In this document: piece by piece, positions 41,505 through 49,741 of the stretch
How positions within the stretch are numbered: position 1 is the first letter of the stretch
Layout of the letters: each line of letters starts with the position of its first letter
Assembly (NCBI RefSeq): GCF_045999315.1
Contig: NZ_CP174607.1
Location: 620,001-684,000 of the forward strand
DNA length: 64,000 nucleotides
Source of the DNA: Peredibacter sp045999315
Lineage (GTDB): Bacteria > Bdellovibrionota > Bacteriovoracia > Bacteriovoracales > Bacteriovoracaceae
Reading direction: 5' to 3'
Notes under the pieces: model-generated
Told to the model about the DNA's origin: nothing
Database searches by the model: none
Seen by the model: only the letters and a program-made list of their open reading frames with translations
Made by a program: the position numbers and the translations under genes

Positions 41505-43049
41505 ATGCAAACCATTCAGAACCTCAGCCCAAGAGTCCTCCTTGTCGTCATGGACGGATACGGGATGAGTCCGAACGAACACAAGAACGCCATTAAAGCG
41601 GCAAAAAAACCAAACTTAGATGAAATCTTCGCGCACTATCCGATCACGACCATTCAACCTGGTGGTGAGGCCGTTGGACTTCCAAAAGGTGTGGCCGGTA
41701 ACTCTGAAGTTGGTCACTTGAATCTTGGGGCCGGTCGTCCGGTTCGTCAGGATCTCGTGCGAATCAATGAAGCGATTCAGAACAACACTCTTCGTGATAT
41801 GCCGAAGATGAAAGAGCTGATTGAAAAAGCGAAGGCCGGAACGAAACGTATTCACCTCATGGGTCTACTTTCAGACGGTGGCGTTCACGCTCACATCAAT
41901 CACCTAAAAGAGATCATCAAAATTCTGAGCGCGCATCCCGAGCTTCGTATTTATCTTCATGCTTTTATGGATGGCCGTGATACCGCCAAAGATAAAGGCG
42001 TTCAATACGTAAAAGACATTCTGGAATGCCCTGGATTTGTTTTCGCTTCGATGGGTGGACGTTCAATTGGAATGGACCGCGATCGTCGTTGGAACAAAAT
42101 TGAACACGCTTATAAAGTCATGATCGGCCAGGGTGATAAGACCACTCTTAAACCGCAAGATTATATTCTGGATGAATATAAGAAAGGCATCTTCGATGAG
42201 TTCATCACTCCAGTGCTTTTCACGGATGATGGTGCCATTAAAAATGGTGATGCCGTTTTCTTCTACAACTACCGTCCAGACCGCGCTCGTCAGATCACTC
42301 TGGCGATGAATGATCCGAAGTTCACAGAGTTCCCGGTTCCAGTAAAGCCAGGTTATTTCCTGTGTATGTCACCGTATGTGCCGGATGAACTTCCAAACCT
42401 CCCCATTCTTTTTGATAAAGAAAAAATCAAGGGCTCACTTGCTGAGTACCTCGCCTCGATTGGGAAACATCAATTTAAAATCGCTGAAACAGAAAAGTAT
42501 GCTCACGTGACTTACTTCTTCAATGGCGGTGAAGAAAAACCATTCGCAGGTGAAGAACGTTGCCTGGTTCAATCTCCGAGAGATGTGGCCACCTATGATC
42601 AAAAGCCAGAAATGAGTGCGGCAGAAGTGACTGATAAACTTCTCCTGGCCCTGGATCGTAAGGAATTTTCTTTTTATCTCGTAAACTATGCCAACGCCGA
42701 TATGGTGGGACACACGGGTAACTTTGAAGCGGCCATTAAGGCCATTGAGGCCCTGGATACTTGTATTGGCCGACTTTATAAAAAATGTGCTGAACAAAAC
42801 ATCACGATGCTTTTAACTGCTGATCACGGAAACGCGGATCAGATGGTGTATGATGAAGGTGGAGTTCATACCTCTCACTCAGATTCTGATGTCCCATTCT
42901 GTGTGGTTCATCCGAAACTTCGTGACCAAAACATCATGGTGAATTCAGAGAGCAAGGTTCTTGCACTCAAGGATGTGGCACCTACTGTTTTAAAGATTTT
43001 AAATATTCCGAAGCCCAAGGATTTTACGGGTAATTCGATTTTCGTCTAA
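41505..43049 (+). CDS. gpmI: 2,3-bisphosphoglycerate-independent phosphoglycerate mutase
   Basis: 514 residues, standard iPGM size. LLVVMDGYGMSP holds the first metal ligand Asp; GNSEVGHLNLGAGR contains the phospho-acceptor Ser67; FMDGRDT, ADMVGHTGN and LLTADHGNADQM give the remaining Mn2+ ligands. It interconverts 3- and 2-phosphoglycerate. ATG 41505 (AGGGG upstream) is preferred to the in-frame upstream GTG inside rlmH. Directly followed by pfkA, 10 bp away. Confidence 0.96.
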   Translation: MQTIQNLSPRVLLVVMDGYGMSPNEHKNAIKAAKKPNLDEIFAHYPITTIQPGGEAVGLPKGVAGNSEVGHLNLGAGRPVRQDLVRINEAIQNNTLRDMPKMKELIEKAKAGTKRIHLMGLLSDGGVHAHINHLKEIIKILSAHPELRIYLHAFMDGRDTAKDKGVQYVKDILECPGFVFASMGGRSIGMDRDRRWNKIEHAYKVMIGQGDKTTLKPQDYILDEYKKGIFDEFITPVLFTDDGAIKNGDAVFFYNYRPDRARQITLAMNDPKFTEFPVPVKPGYFLCMSPYVPDELPNLPILFDKEKIKGSLAEYLASIGKHQFKIAETEKYAHVTYFFNGGEEKPFAGEERCLVQSPRDVATYDQKPEMSAAEVTDKLLLALDRKEFSFYLVNYANADMVGHTGNFEAAIKAIEALDTCIGRLYKKCAEQNITMLLTADHGNADQMVYDEGGVHTSHSDSDVPFCVVHPKLRDQNIMVNSESKVLALKDVAPTVLKILNIPKPKDFTGNSIFV

Positions 43050-43059
43050 AGGACAAGAC

Positions 43060-44034
43060 ATGACCGTTAAGAACATTGGTATTCTCTGCTCTGGTGGTGA
43101 CTCTCCAGGTATGAACTGTGCGATTCGTGCAGTAGTCAGAACCGCGATCTCGCGTGGTATTCAGGTAACTGGAATTAAGCGTGGATATGCTGGTCTACTT
43201 CGTGGTGAGTTCATGCAGATGAATCTCTCAAGCGTGGGTAACATTATTCAGCGTGGTGGTACGATCCTTCAGACTTCACGTTCTCCAGAATTTCAAAAAG
43301 CAGAATTTAGGAAAAAAGCAGTGGATATTCTCCGTGCTCAACACGTAGATGCTCTCATTGTGATTGGTGGAGACGGTTCTTTTAACGGTGCTATGGCGCT
43401 TTGGAAAGAACATCAATTTCCTGTAGTAGGAATTCCTGGAACAATTGATAACGATATCTCAAACACTGAATATACAATTGGCTTTAATACAGCTGTTCAG
43501 ACTGCCATTGAGGCCGTGGATAGAATCCGCGATACTGCGCACTCTCATGCTCGTACCTTCCTGGTGGAAGTGATGGGAAGGAACTCTTCCGCCATTGCAC
43601 TTAAAGTGGGAGTTTGCACCGGTGCGGAGAACATTCTACTTCCGCATGATAAAGTGAATCACCAAAAACTAGTTGATGATATTAACCGCGGTATTGCCCG
43701 TGGTAAGGAATCATCAATTATCGTCGTTGCGGAAGGTCCGGTTGCCGGAAGAAGCTATGACATTCAACACGTGCTTAAAGATATGTATCACCTGGACGCT
43801 CACGTGGCGATTCTAGGTCACATTCAGCGTGGTGGCTCTCCAGTAGCGGATGACCGTTTTATCGCCTCTCAAATGGGAAATATGGCGGTGGAAGCTCTTC
43901 TTGCTGGTAATGTTCCATCAGTGACTGTGGTTCAAAAAGGCAAGGTCCTCATGACAGATCTTGCGAACTGTACCACCAAGGCAGACCACAACTACATTGA
44001 GTACTCCGGCCTCGCTGAAACGCTTTCTATCTAG
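43060..44034 (+). CDS. pfkA: ATP-dependent 6-phosphofructokinase
   Basis: 324 residues. GILCSGGDSPGMNCAIR at the N terminus; GGDGS at 103-107 with Gly (not Asp), marking ATP rather than pyrophosphate use; catalytic PGTIDNDI; and GHIQRGGSP for fructose-6-phosphate binding. It commits sugar to glycolysis and sits next to gpmI. Its stop overlaps the convergent BrnA-like gene by 8 nt. Confidence 0.96.
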   Translation: MTVKNIGILCSGGDSPGMNCAIRAVVRTAISRGIQVTGIKRGYAGLLRGEFMQMNLSSVGNIIQRGGTILQTSRSPEFQKAEFRKKAVDILRAQHVDALIVIGGDGSFNGAMALWKEHQFPVVGIPGTIDNDISNTEYTIGFNTAVQTAIEAVDRIRDTAHSHARTFLVEVMGRNSSAIALKVGVCTGAENILLPHDKVNHQKLVDDINRGIARGKESSIIVVAEGPVAGRSYDIQHVLKDMYHLDAHVAILGHIQRGGSPVADDRFIASQMGNMAVEALLAGNVPSVTVVQKGKVLMTDLANCTTKADHNYIEYSGLAETLSI

Positions 44035-44314
44035 CTCCCAAAGCGATCTTGATCGCTTTGATGTCCGCTTCACTTACTTCTTTTAAGACCGCTGCTCGCA
44101 AATACTTGTTGAGCAGCGTTTGATATTTTTGGCCCGTGCGATCGGCCTCTTCATGAAGAGCATCGTAGATATCCAGATCGATGAAAGTATTTACTCGAAT
44201 TTTTATATCTTTTTTCGGAGCATTGAGAGCTCGATCTAACTCTCTATCAAGTTTTTTATCAAACTCTTCATCAACCGAAGTACGCGGTCCAGGCTTTCTT
44301 GAATGCTTTTTCAT
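44027..44314 (-). CDS. BrnA/CopG-like antitoxin-type protein
   Basis: 95 residues. A basic N-terminal tail (MKKHSRKPGPRTSVDEE) leads to a ribbon-helix-helix-like C-terminal half: IRVNTFIDLDIYDALHEEAD then YQTLLNKYLRAAV. This matches the BrnA/CopG antitoxin pattern (strand, helix, GxxYQTLLNxxLR). It is second in a two-gene unit, overlapping the DUF4160 gene by 44 nt. By analogy it would bind DNA at its own promoter and neutralise its partner. The distal position of the antitoxin is the less common order. Confidence 0.72.
   Translation of the reverse strand: MKKHSRKPGPRTSVDEEFDKKLDRELDRALNAPKKDIKIRVNTFIDLDIYDALHEEADRTGQKYQTLLNKYLRAAVLKEVSEADIKAIKIALGAR
44039..44060. repeat. Perfect inverted repeat at the pfkA / BrnA-like convergent end
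   Basis: CAAAGCGATC-tt-GATCGCTTTG, 10-bp arms, a few bases past the pfkA stop and inside the 3' end of the antitoxin-like gene. It could stabilise or end pfkA mRNA, but no T-run follows. Confidence 0.5.
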
Positions 44315-44501
44315 TTGTCCTCACAATTTTCTGTATTCGATTCAACTCGTGACTTCTAAACCCATTATTCTGAGCTATTTCAAAAGTATCTAGCCAAATT
44401 TTGGCCTCCAGATCTTGGTACTCAACATGAACATGCATTCTCGTTTCTTCGTTTGAATGAAAGAAAAAACGAAAACCATAAATCATCATTATGGTAGGCA
44501 T
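44271..44501 (-). CDS. DUF4160-family small protein (toxin-like partner)
   Basis: 76 residues. PTIMMIYGFRFFFHSNEETR, HVHVEYQD, AKIWLDTFEIAQNNGF and the late IQKIVRTNEKAFKKAWTAYF correspond to DUF4160, small basic proteins often encoded next to DUF2442 or antitoxin-like genes. ATG 44501 has AGGAGG four bases ahead; an ATG at 44522 is less likely. First gene of the pair, overlapping the BrnA-like gene by 44 nt. Toxicity of DUF4160 is not established to my knowledge, so toxin is a hypothesis from context. Confidence 0.75.
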   Translation of the reverse strand: MPTIMMIYGFRFFFHSNEETRMHVHVEYQDLEAKIWLDTFEIAQNNGFRSHELNRIQKIVRTNEKAFKKAWTAYFG

Positions 44502-44512
44502 CGAGCCTCCTT

Positions 44513-44542
44513 TATTATACACATATTATACACAACGGTCAA
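44513..44542 (-). promoter_or_regulatory. Strong promoter with 11-bp-phased direct repeats for the DUF4160 pair
   Basis: Reading the minus strand: TTGACC (44542-44537), 17-nt spacer, TATAAT (44519-44514). The + strand decamer TATTATACAC occurs twice (44513-44522, 44524-44533), one helical turn apart and covering the -10. This is a good candidate operator for self-repression. Confidence 0.72.
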
Positions 44543-45057
44543 TTTGCGTTCCTAAGTCCTTTAAATTCCAGCTGAGTAATTGAGCCGAAGAGATCCTTCC
44601 CATCTATCACTCCCCTCGGTCCTTCAACTGCAGTTGAAGCAATCAAATGCAATTCATGTTCATCACATAAATTCACAACAGAAGAATTCAAAGGCTCTTC
44701 AATAAGACCACTCGGAGTAAGTGAACCTACTGCAAGACAATTATCTAATTTAGAAATAGGCAGAAGTCCGGCGAGATACCAGTAATGAAGCAGAAGTGGA
44801 TACTCGAGCCACTTAACTGATGAGCTCTCAAGATCTCCCATATCGTCAGTGATCTCAACATTCAGAACAAAACGTTTGAGAGGAATTTGAAGAGAACGAG
44901 TGCGGGTAACAAAAACAATTTTTTCTTTGATCGCTTTCCCGTATTTGCCAAGACCATTAATCTCGAGTCCGGGAACACTCTTGGTGGCGTAACCAAATAA
45001 TGTAACGAGTGAAGGACCTTTCTTAGTGAAGTAACAAGACTGAAGTTGTGTTTCCAT
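44539..45057 (-). CDS. Stand-alone ComM/ChlI N-terminal-type domain protein
   Basis: 172 residues. FGYATKSVPGLEINGLGKYG and KEKIVFVTRTRSLQIPLKRF match the first domain of ComM (YifB, Mg-chelatase-like): the GLP-x-VGL segment, the helix with KE and the P-x-x-xxVN strand. It then continues to LDNCLAVGSLTPSGLIEEPL, corresponding to ComM's GEL.LdG segment. The AAA+ ATPase and C-terminal domains of ComM (about 500 residues in all) are absent, and no fragments follow. It may bind ComM or be a decayed copy, but the frame is clean. ATG 45057 follows AGGAG. Confidence 0.65.
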   Translation of the reverse strand: METQLQSCYFTKKGPSLVTLFGYATKSVPGLEINGLGKYGKAIKEKIVFVTRTRSLQIPLKRFVLNVEITDDMGDLESSSVKWLEYPLLLHYWYLAGLLPISKLDNCLAVGSLTPSGLIEEPLNSSVVNLCDEHELHLIASTAVEGPRGVIDGKDLFGSITQLEFKGLRNAN

Positions 45058-45193
45058 GATTTTTCTCCTGAAACACAGGAGAGCCAAATTCATGCCAGAT
45101 TTTTAAGAGTTAAATTCTTGGTTTTATAGTGAGTTCAGTGCAGTGCGGATTATTTATTACAGGGTTCTCCAGGTAATCCGTGAATAAATCACT

Positions 45194-45208
45194 GTCTAAA
45201 CTTTAGAC
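45194..45208. promoter_or_regulatory. Perfect inverted repeat upstream of the PAP2 gene, shared with 21.9 kb
   Basis: GTCTAAA-C-TTTAGAC, 7-bp arms around one base. The same element with one mismatch is at 21919-21933 before the aminotransferase-reductase gene; TTTAGACGG and an ACACCC box recur beside both. It looks like the site of a dimeric regulator. The PAP2 start is about 100 bp downstream. Confidence 0.5.
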
Positions 45209-45306
45209 GGCCAAACTTTTTACACCCATGTAAATTGAGGCCAAGTATCTGTCTTCAAATTCTTTCTTCCTTTAGCATGGCCTTACTAACTAAAAGGAAC
45301 GCTCTC

Positions 45307-46284
45307 ATGAAACATCTGTTGCTCGCATCTGTTCTAGCTCTAAACTCTCTGGTTGCATTCGCCCAGAACAGCAGATTAGATCCTTATCCAATGGGAAGTC
45401 TGGATCTTCTATCAGAAAGACTTGGTTTTGATGTTAATGTTTATGATGCCCAACATGCCGAACCTAAAATTCAATTTGGACCAACTGCTTATCAGCACCC
45501 AAATACAAGATCAGTTTTTGTACCTTTTAAAATGGGTGCTTCAGAACTTGCTAAAATCGCCGCCGCCTCAACTGTGGCCGTAGTGTTCTTCGCGAACGAT
45601 GAAGAAATCATGAATTTCCAGCAAGAGCATAAGACCTCTATTACTGAAAAGCTTGCCATCGCAGGTGAGGCCTTCGGTAGTGAATGGGGAATTGGGGCCG
45701 TGGGTGCAGGTCTTATTATCGGTGTTGTGATGAAGAACCAGGAAATAAAATCAGTTTCTTTAATGGCAGCGAAGGCCATGATTGTTTCGGGTCTTGCCAC
45801 TCGTGCCCTTAAAACGTCAGTAACTAGAACTCGTCCAAATGATACAAATGATCCTTATGTTTTTGATGGTGGTGCTGATAACCACTCGTTCCCATCCGGC
45901 CACACGACTCAGGCCTTTGCTCTGGCCACAGTCATCGCTGAAGCAGGAAAAGGACACAGTAAATTTATTCCAATTCTCGCCTACGGAGCCGCCGCTCTTG
46001 CTGGTTGGTCTCGTGTGCATGACCGCGCCCACTGGGCATCAGATGTCATCGTTGGTGGTTTGATTGGTCACTTAGTTGCTAAAAGTATGATGAACGCTGA
46101 GCTTGCTAAAAAAGGTCTGATGATCGTTCCTCACGTTGGTCTTGATGGCAGTTTCGCCGTAAACCTTACTTATACTGGTCGCGCTCCTGAACTTAATTGT
46201 GGCGAAGATATGGAAGGTGTAGATGCTTTCCGCGACTGTATGGACAAGGCCTTTACGAGAAACAGACCAATCGAGCTTTTCTAA
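45307..46284 (+). CDS. Secreted PAP2-superfamily phosphatase
   Basis: 325 residues with signal peptide (MKHLLLASVLALNSLVAFA). The three PAP2 catalytic motifs are present: KTSVTRTRP (KxxxxxxRP), FPSGHTTQAF (PSGH) and SRVHDRAHWASDVIVG (SRxxxxxHxxxD). Hydrophobic helices between them indicate membrane association, so lipid phosphates or polyprenyl/lipid-A phosphates are likely substrates on the periplasmic side. The leader contains the inverted repeat also found before the lipid-locus gene at 22 kb, so co-regulation is possible. ATG 45307 follows AAAGGAAC. It shares stop tetranucleotide CTAA with the convergent glycosylase gene. Confidence 0.9.
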   Translation: MKHLLLASVLALNSLVAFAQNSRLDPYPMGSLDLLSERLGFDVNVYDAQHAEPKIQFGPTAYQHPNTRSVFVPFKMGASELAKIAAASTVAVVFFANDEEIMNFQQEHKTSITEKLAIAGEAFGSEWGIGAVGAGLIIGVVMKNQEIKSVSLMAAKAMIVSGLATRALKTSVTRTRPNDTNDPYVFDGGADNHSFPSGHTTQAFALATVIAEAGKGHSKFIPILAYGAAALAGWSRVHDRAHWASDVIVGGLIGHLVAKSMMNAELAKKGLMIVPHVGLDGSFAVNLTYTGRAPELNCGEDMEGVDAFRDCMDKAFTRNRPIELF

Positions 46285-46865
46285 CCCCAAAAGTGTAAAC
46301 AAACATACGTACGATAAGGTGACCAGCGCTTCGAGATGTCCATCATCTTGAGGCGCAGTTCCTTTTTAGGAAGATCGTGTAATTTGAAAGTTTCAATCAT
46401 GGCCTTCTGAATTCCCAAATCATCTACAGCAAAAACATCTTCTCTTCCCATTCCGAAAATAAGCAGCATTTCTACTGTCCAGCGCCCCACTCCCTTAATC
46501 TGAATTAAAAGCTCGATAATCTCCTCGTCACTCATCTTATTCAATTTTGCGAGTGTGATCTTATGCTCTACCATAAACTCGGCAACATTATGAATGTAAC
46601 CCGCTTTCTGGCGGGAGATACCAATGGCCCGAATTTCATCCACCGAGAACTTAAGAATGTCTTCTGCCTTGGGTGATTTCTTACCAATGAGATTGAGAAA
46701 ACGTTCATGCATCACTCGAGCAACGGTAGTAGAAAGCTGCTGAGACAGAATGGAACTCACGAGTTTCATCGTGATGTTTTTGGTCCCCTTAGGGAAAGTC
46801 CTCTCGAGTTTCATCCACTTTTTAAGTTTCGGATCTTTGGCGAGGATTTTTTTGATCTTATCCAT
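46281..46865 (-). CDS. AlkA-like DNA-3-methyladenine glycosylase (HhH-GPD)
   Basis: 194 residues, shorter than E. coli AlkA (282) because the N-terminal domain is missing, as in many bacterial AlkA-like enzymes. HhH motif IQIKGVGRWTVEMLLIFGMG, then FAVDDLGIQKA with the catalytic Asp, and an early SSILSQQLSTTVARVMHERF helix. It removes alkylated bases from DNA. Its ATG overlaps the upstream secreted-protein stop. Confidence 0.9.
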   Translation of the reverse strand: MDKIKKILAKDPKLKKWMKLERTFPKGTKNITMKLVSSILSQQLSTTVARVMHERFLNLIGKKSPKAEDILKFSVDEIRAIGISRQKAGYIHNVAEFMVEHKITLAKLNKMSDEEIIELLIQIKGVGRWTVEMLLIFGMGREDVFAVDDLGIQKAMIETFKLHDLPKKELRLKMMDISKRWSPYRTYVCLHFWG

Positions 46866-47350
46866 TATTTTTTCTCGTAGAGAGGAATGGATTCAAAAAA
46901 ACAGTTTAGCTGCTTAATGCCCTTATCATTTTGAGTGAAAGAGCTATGAACCATATCAAGACGTCTGGCCAGTTTGTTTTGAATAAAAACACAGGCCGAC
47001 TTGGCGTTTCCTTCGCAAAGTTTTTTATCACTCAGTTTTACACAGAGATATTTAAAAAGGACCTTCTTGCCCGAAACGCAAACAACTTCCTTCTTCTCTT
47101 TATTCACATAACCACGAAGGTAATAAGGATCGGCCGCGAGCTCTTTTTCACAAAACTCTCCCACTGAAACTTTCTTTCCCATGCAGTCAAGTTCTGTGCC
47201 GGACACAACATCAATCAAGGGCGATTCGTGGGTCACCATTTTGTCGCAAACACTTCTAAAACTAAAATTCGCGCGGTCAGTGGTGGCAACATCGTCCTGG
47301 ATGACATGAGCATTTACAAATAAAGGGAAGAGTAAAAAAAGAAAGACCAT
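46865..47350 (-). CDS. Secreted Cys-rich hypothetical protein (161 aa)
   Basis: Signal peptide (MVFLFLLFPLFVNA) followed by a small domain with at least eight Cys (VCDKM, LDCMG, FCEKE, VVCVS, YLCVKL, LCEG, SACVF, LNCFF), probably disulfide-bonded in the periplasm. No family recognised. It is immediately upstream of the glycosylase gene with a 1-nt stop/start overlap, so co-transcribed though functionally unrelated. Confidence 0.62.
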   Translation of the reverse strand: MVFLFLLFPLFVNAHVIQDDVATTDRANFSFRSVCDKMVTHESPLIDVVSGTELDCMGKKVSVGEFCEKELAADPYYLRGYVNKEKKEVVCVSGKKVLFKYLCVKLSDKKLCEGNAKSACVFIQNKLARRLDMVHSSFTQNDKGIKQLNCFFESIPLYEKK

Positions 47351-47392
47351 GCTCTTATTGTAAGAAGAGCATGGCCCGGATGCTAGATATTT

Positions 47393-47818
47393 TTAAAGTT
47401 GGCAGGAAATCTCACTGTCATCAATACGGGCGACCATTTTAGTCGTTCCATTTCCAACGATGAAGAACGCTCCGTACTCATTTTCGCCCGGCCAGTAATG
47501 AACCAGGGCAAGCTTTTTACCTTTTAACTGGTAATAAGTGATCTCGCCTGGGTTTGGCCCGCGATGGCCATCATAATAATCACCAAAGGCACGTAAAGAT
47601 TCATCCATCGGAATTCCAACTCTCCATGATTGAAGTCTCACTGCTTGATGGATCATTCTTTTCTCTAAACCAGAAAAATTATTTGAAACAGTTCTGGTGG
47701 TTGCAAGCCTCTCAAACTGAACCACTTGATCAAACTCATAGGTATCACGAAGCTGGCAAAGATCCAGAGCAAACACCTGTGAACTTATGAACAAAAAAAC
47801 GAAAATGAGAAACTTCAT
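47393..47818 (-). CDS. Secreted hypothetical protein, tandem paralogue B
   Basis: 141 residues. Signal peptide (MKFLIFVFLFISSQVFA) and a short conserved domain, starting LDLCQL and ending DDSEISCQL: one Cys near each end that may pair. Shared with the adjacent upstream gene: FGDYYDG, GEITYY/GEIKYF, ALVHYWPGENEYGA. ATG 47818 with GGGAG is preferred to an ATG at 47830 that overlaps the upstream stop. Function unknown. Confidence 0.65.
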   Translation of the reverse strand: MKFLIFVFLFISSQVFALDLCQLRDTYEFDQVVQFERLATTRTVSNNFSGLEKRMIHQAVRLQSWRVGIPMDESLRAFGDYYDGHRGPNPGEITYYQLKGKKLALVHYWPGENEYGAFFIVGNGTTKMVARIDDSEISCQL

Positions 47819-47829
47819 ACTCACTCCCA

Positions 47830-48258
47830 TTATTTACAAGAAATTTCACCATCTCCAATTGAGGCGATAAGGTGAAACTGATTATTTATGTGTTTGAAGA
47901 TCGCACCGTATTCATTGTCGCCCGGCCAGTAGTGAACGATCGCAAACTTCTGTCCTTTAACATTAAAGTATTTAATCTCACCACTATTTGAACCAAGCTT
48001 GCCATCGTAGTAATCACCGAAGATTTCAAGTGCTTCTTTCATGCTTACACCTGCTCTCCAGTCCTGCTGAATAACAGTTGTATAAATTAATTGCTTTTCA
48101 ACATTCGTGAAGGACTTGTGATTATCAGAAACTTTAAGCGGCCTAACATTCATAGACTCAAGGGCCTCATCAAGTTCCCATGTTTGTTCGAATGAGCAAA
48201 GGTCAATTGCGAAAGCGTTTGTGGTAACTAGTAGTGCCAAGGCCAATAGGAATTTCAT
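47830..48258 (-). CDS. Secreted hypothetical protein, tandem paralogue A
   Basis: 142 residues, a duplicate of the gene just downstream (about half the positions look identical by eye). Signal peptide MKFLLALALLVTTNAFA, then IDLCSF...FGDYYDGKLGSN...VHYWPGDNEYGAIF...GDGEISCK. The HYWPGxNEYGA motif is the best-conserved block and could mark a binding site. Not recognised as a known family. The upstream gap contains the gdhA terminator. Confidence 0.68.
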   Translation of the reverse strand: MKFLLALALLVTTNAFAIDLCSFEQTWELDEALESMNVRPLKVSDNHKSFTNVEKQLIYTTVIQQDWRAGVSMKEALEIFGDYYDGKLGSNSGEIKYFNVKGQKFAIVHYWPGDNEYGAIFKHINNQFHLIASIGDGEISCK

Positions 48259-48330
48259 AGAGTCTCCATTGTGGTGTGTTTAAAGTGACGCCAATCTACG
48301 AAATGTTTAACTATCTAGGAAATATAAAAT

Positions 48331-48368
48331 AAAAAAGCCCTTTATCCAAAAATTAGATAAAGGGCTTT
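48331..48368 (-). terminator. Intrinsic terminator after gdhA
   Basis: AAAGCCCTTTATC, loop, GATAAAGGGCTTT, with TTTTTT after the stem on the minus strand, about 36 bp past the gdhA stop. Confidence 0.9.
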
Positions 48369-48403
48369 GATTTGATGAGGCTAAATCTAGGGCCTCGGTT
48401 TTA

Positions 48404-49663
48404 TCAACCTGGCCACATTCCACGAAGTCTCATAGCACCTTCAAGGCGTTGCAGAGACGTGATGAAGGCAGCTTGCTTCATGTTTACTTTGTAAACGTCA
48501 GCGTTCTTCCAAACTTTATCGAAAGCAAGCTTCATGATGTCGTGAAGCTTTTTATTAACTGTTTCTAGGTCCCAGAAGAACATTTGAAGACCTTGTACCC
48601 ACTCGAAGTAAGACACGATAACACCACCAGCATTACAAAGAATGTCTGGGATAATTAATCCACCTTTCTCAGTGATGATATCAACTGCTTCGTGAGTAAG
48701 AGGACCGTTTGCACCTTCAGCGATAAGACGAGCTTTCACGCGAGGAGCATTGTCTTTAGTCACAACACCGTCGATTGCAGCAGGGATAAGGATATCAACG
48801 TCAAGCTCTAGAAGCTCTTCGTTAGAGATGTGTTCAGCACCTGGCATATCACGAAGGAATTTTCTCGACTTCACCCACTCAATACACTGAGGGATGTTTA
48901 GACCGTTCTTATTGTAGATCGCGCCAGATACGTCAGAGATCGCAACGATTTTTGCACCTTGAGCGTGAAGGTCATGAGCAGCTGGCATACCCACTTTACC
49001 GAAACCGTGGATAGCAACAGTTGTATTTGAACCAACAGTCTTATTAAGTTTTTCGTAAGCAAAATTAATACAGAATACAACACCTTTACCTGTTGATTCT
49101 GCACGACCAAGTGAACCACCGATAGCGATTGGCTTACCAGTTACGACACCTGGAACCGCGTAACCATTAAGTTGTGAAAAAGTGTCCATCAACCATGCCA
49201 TAGTCTGGCCATCTGTACCGATATCTGGAGCTGGAATATCTTTATCTGGACCGATGATCATTGAGATCTCAGTTGTATAACGACGAGTGAGGGCCTGCAG
49301 TTCCGCACGAGAAAGATCGTTTGGATCTACTTTGATACCACCCTTAGCACCACCAAGAGGTAGACCAACAAGAGCACATTTGAATGTCATTAGCATCGCA
49401 AGAGCGGCTGTTTCAGAAAGAGAAACGTGCGGGTGGAAACGAATACCACCTTTACCTGGACCTAGAGTCATATTGTGTTGAACGCGGTAACCTTCAAACA
49501 CTTTTACAGTACCGTCATCTAGACGAACTGGAACAGAAACTTGAAGAGCACGCTTAGGATATTTCAAACGCTCAAGAACGTTTGGATCCATTTTCATTGT
49601 GTTACCGGCAGATTCTAATTGCGAATACGCATCCTGAAAAAACGGAGACTCGAAGAGACTCAT
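48404..49663 (-). CDS. gdhA: Glutamate dehydrogenase (NAD(P)-dependent)
   Basis: 419 residues, the small hexameric type. The catalytic region LPLGGAKGGIKVDP has the active-site Lys; GYRVQHNMTLGPGKGGIRFH binds substrate; and the Rossmann loop is VAIHGFGKVGMPAAHDLH. Asp at the end of beta-2 (AISDVSGAIYN) suggests NAD preference, though this is not decisive. It interconverts 2-oxoglutarate/ammonia and glutamate. Single gene with its own terminator; start has TTGGAG upstream. Confidence 0.95.
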   Translation of the reverse strand: MSLFESPFFQDAYSQLESAGNTMKMDPNVLERLKYPKRALQVSVPVRLDDGTVKVFEGYRVQHNMTLGPGKGGIRFHPHVSLSETAALAMLMTFKCALVGLPLGGAKGGIKVDPNDLSRAELQALTRRYTTEISMIIGPDKDIPAPDIGTDGQTMAWLMDTFSQLNGYAVPGVVTGKPIAIGGSLGRAESTGKGVVFCINFAYEKLNKTVGSNTTVAIHGFGKVGMPAAHDLHAQGAKIVAISDVSGAIYNKNGLNIPQCIEWVKSRKFLRDMPGAEHISNEELLELDVDILIPAAIDGVVTKDNAPRVKARLIAEGANGPLTHEAVDIITEKGGLIIPDILCNAGGVIVSYFEWVQGLQMFFWDLETVNKKLHDIMKLAFDKVWKNADVYKVNMKQAAFITSLQRLEGAMRLRGMWPG

Positions 49664-49741
49664 GACAACTCCAATTATGGGGTGAAATTAAGTGGCCATA
49701 GTCTACTCTCGGAGGCATTTCTCGGCTAGAAAAAAGGCGTT

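Noticed and set aside
45146..45180. CGGATTA...TAATCCG stem as a riboswitch or small RNA before the PAP2 gene
   Set aside because: Only a 7-bp stem with a 21-nt loop; no recognisable riboswitch core.
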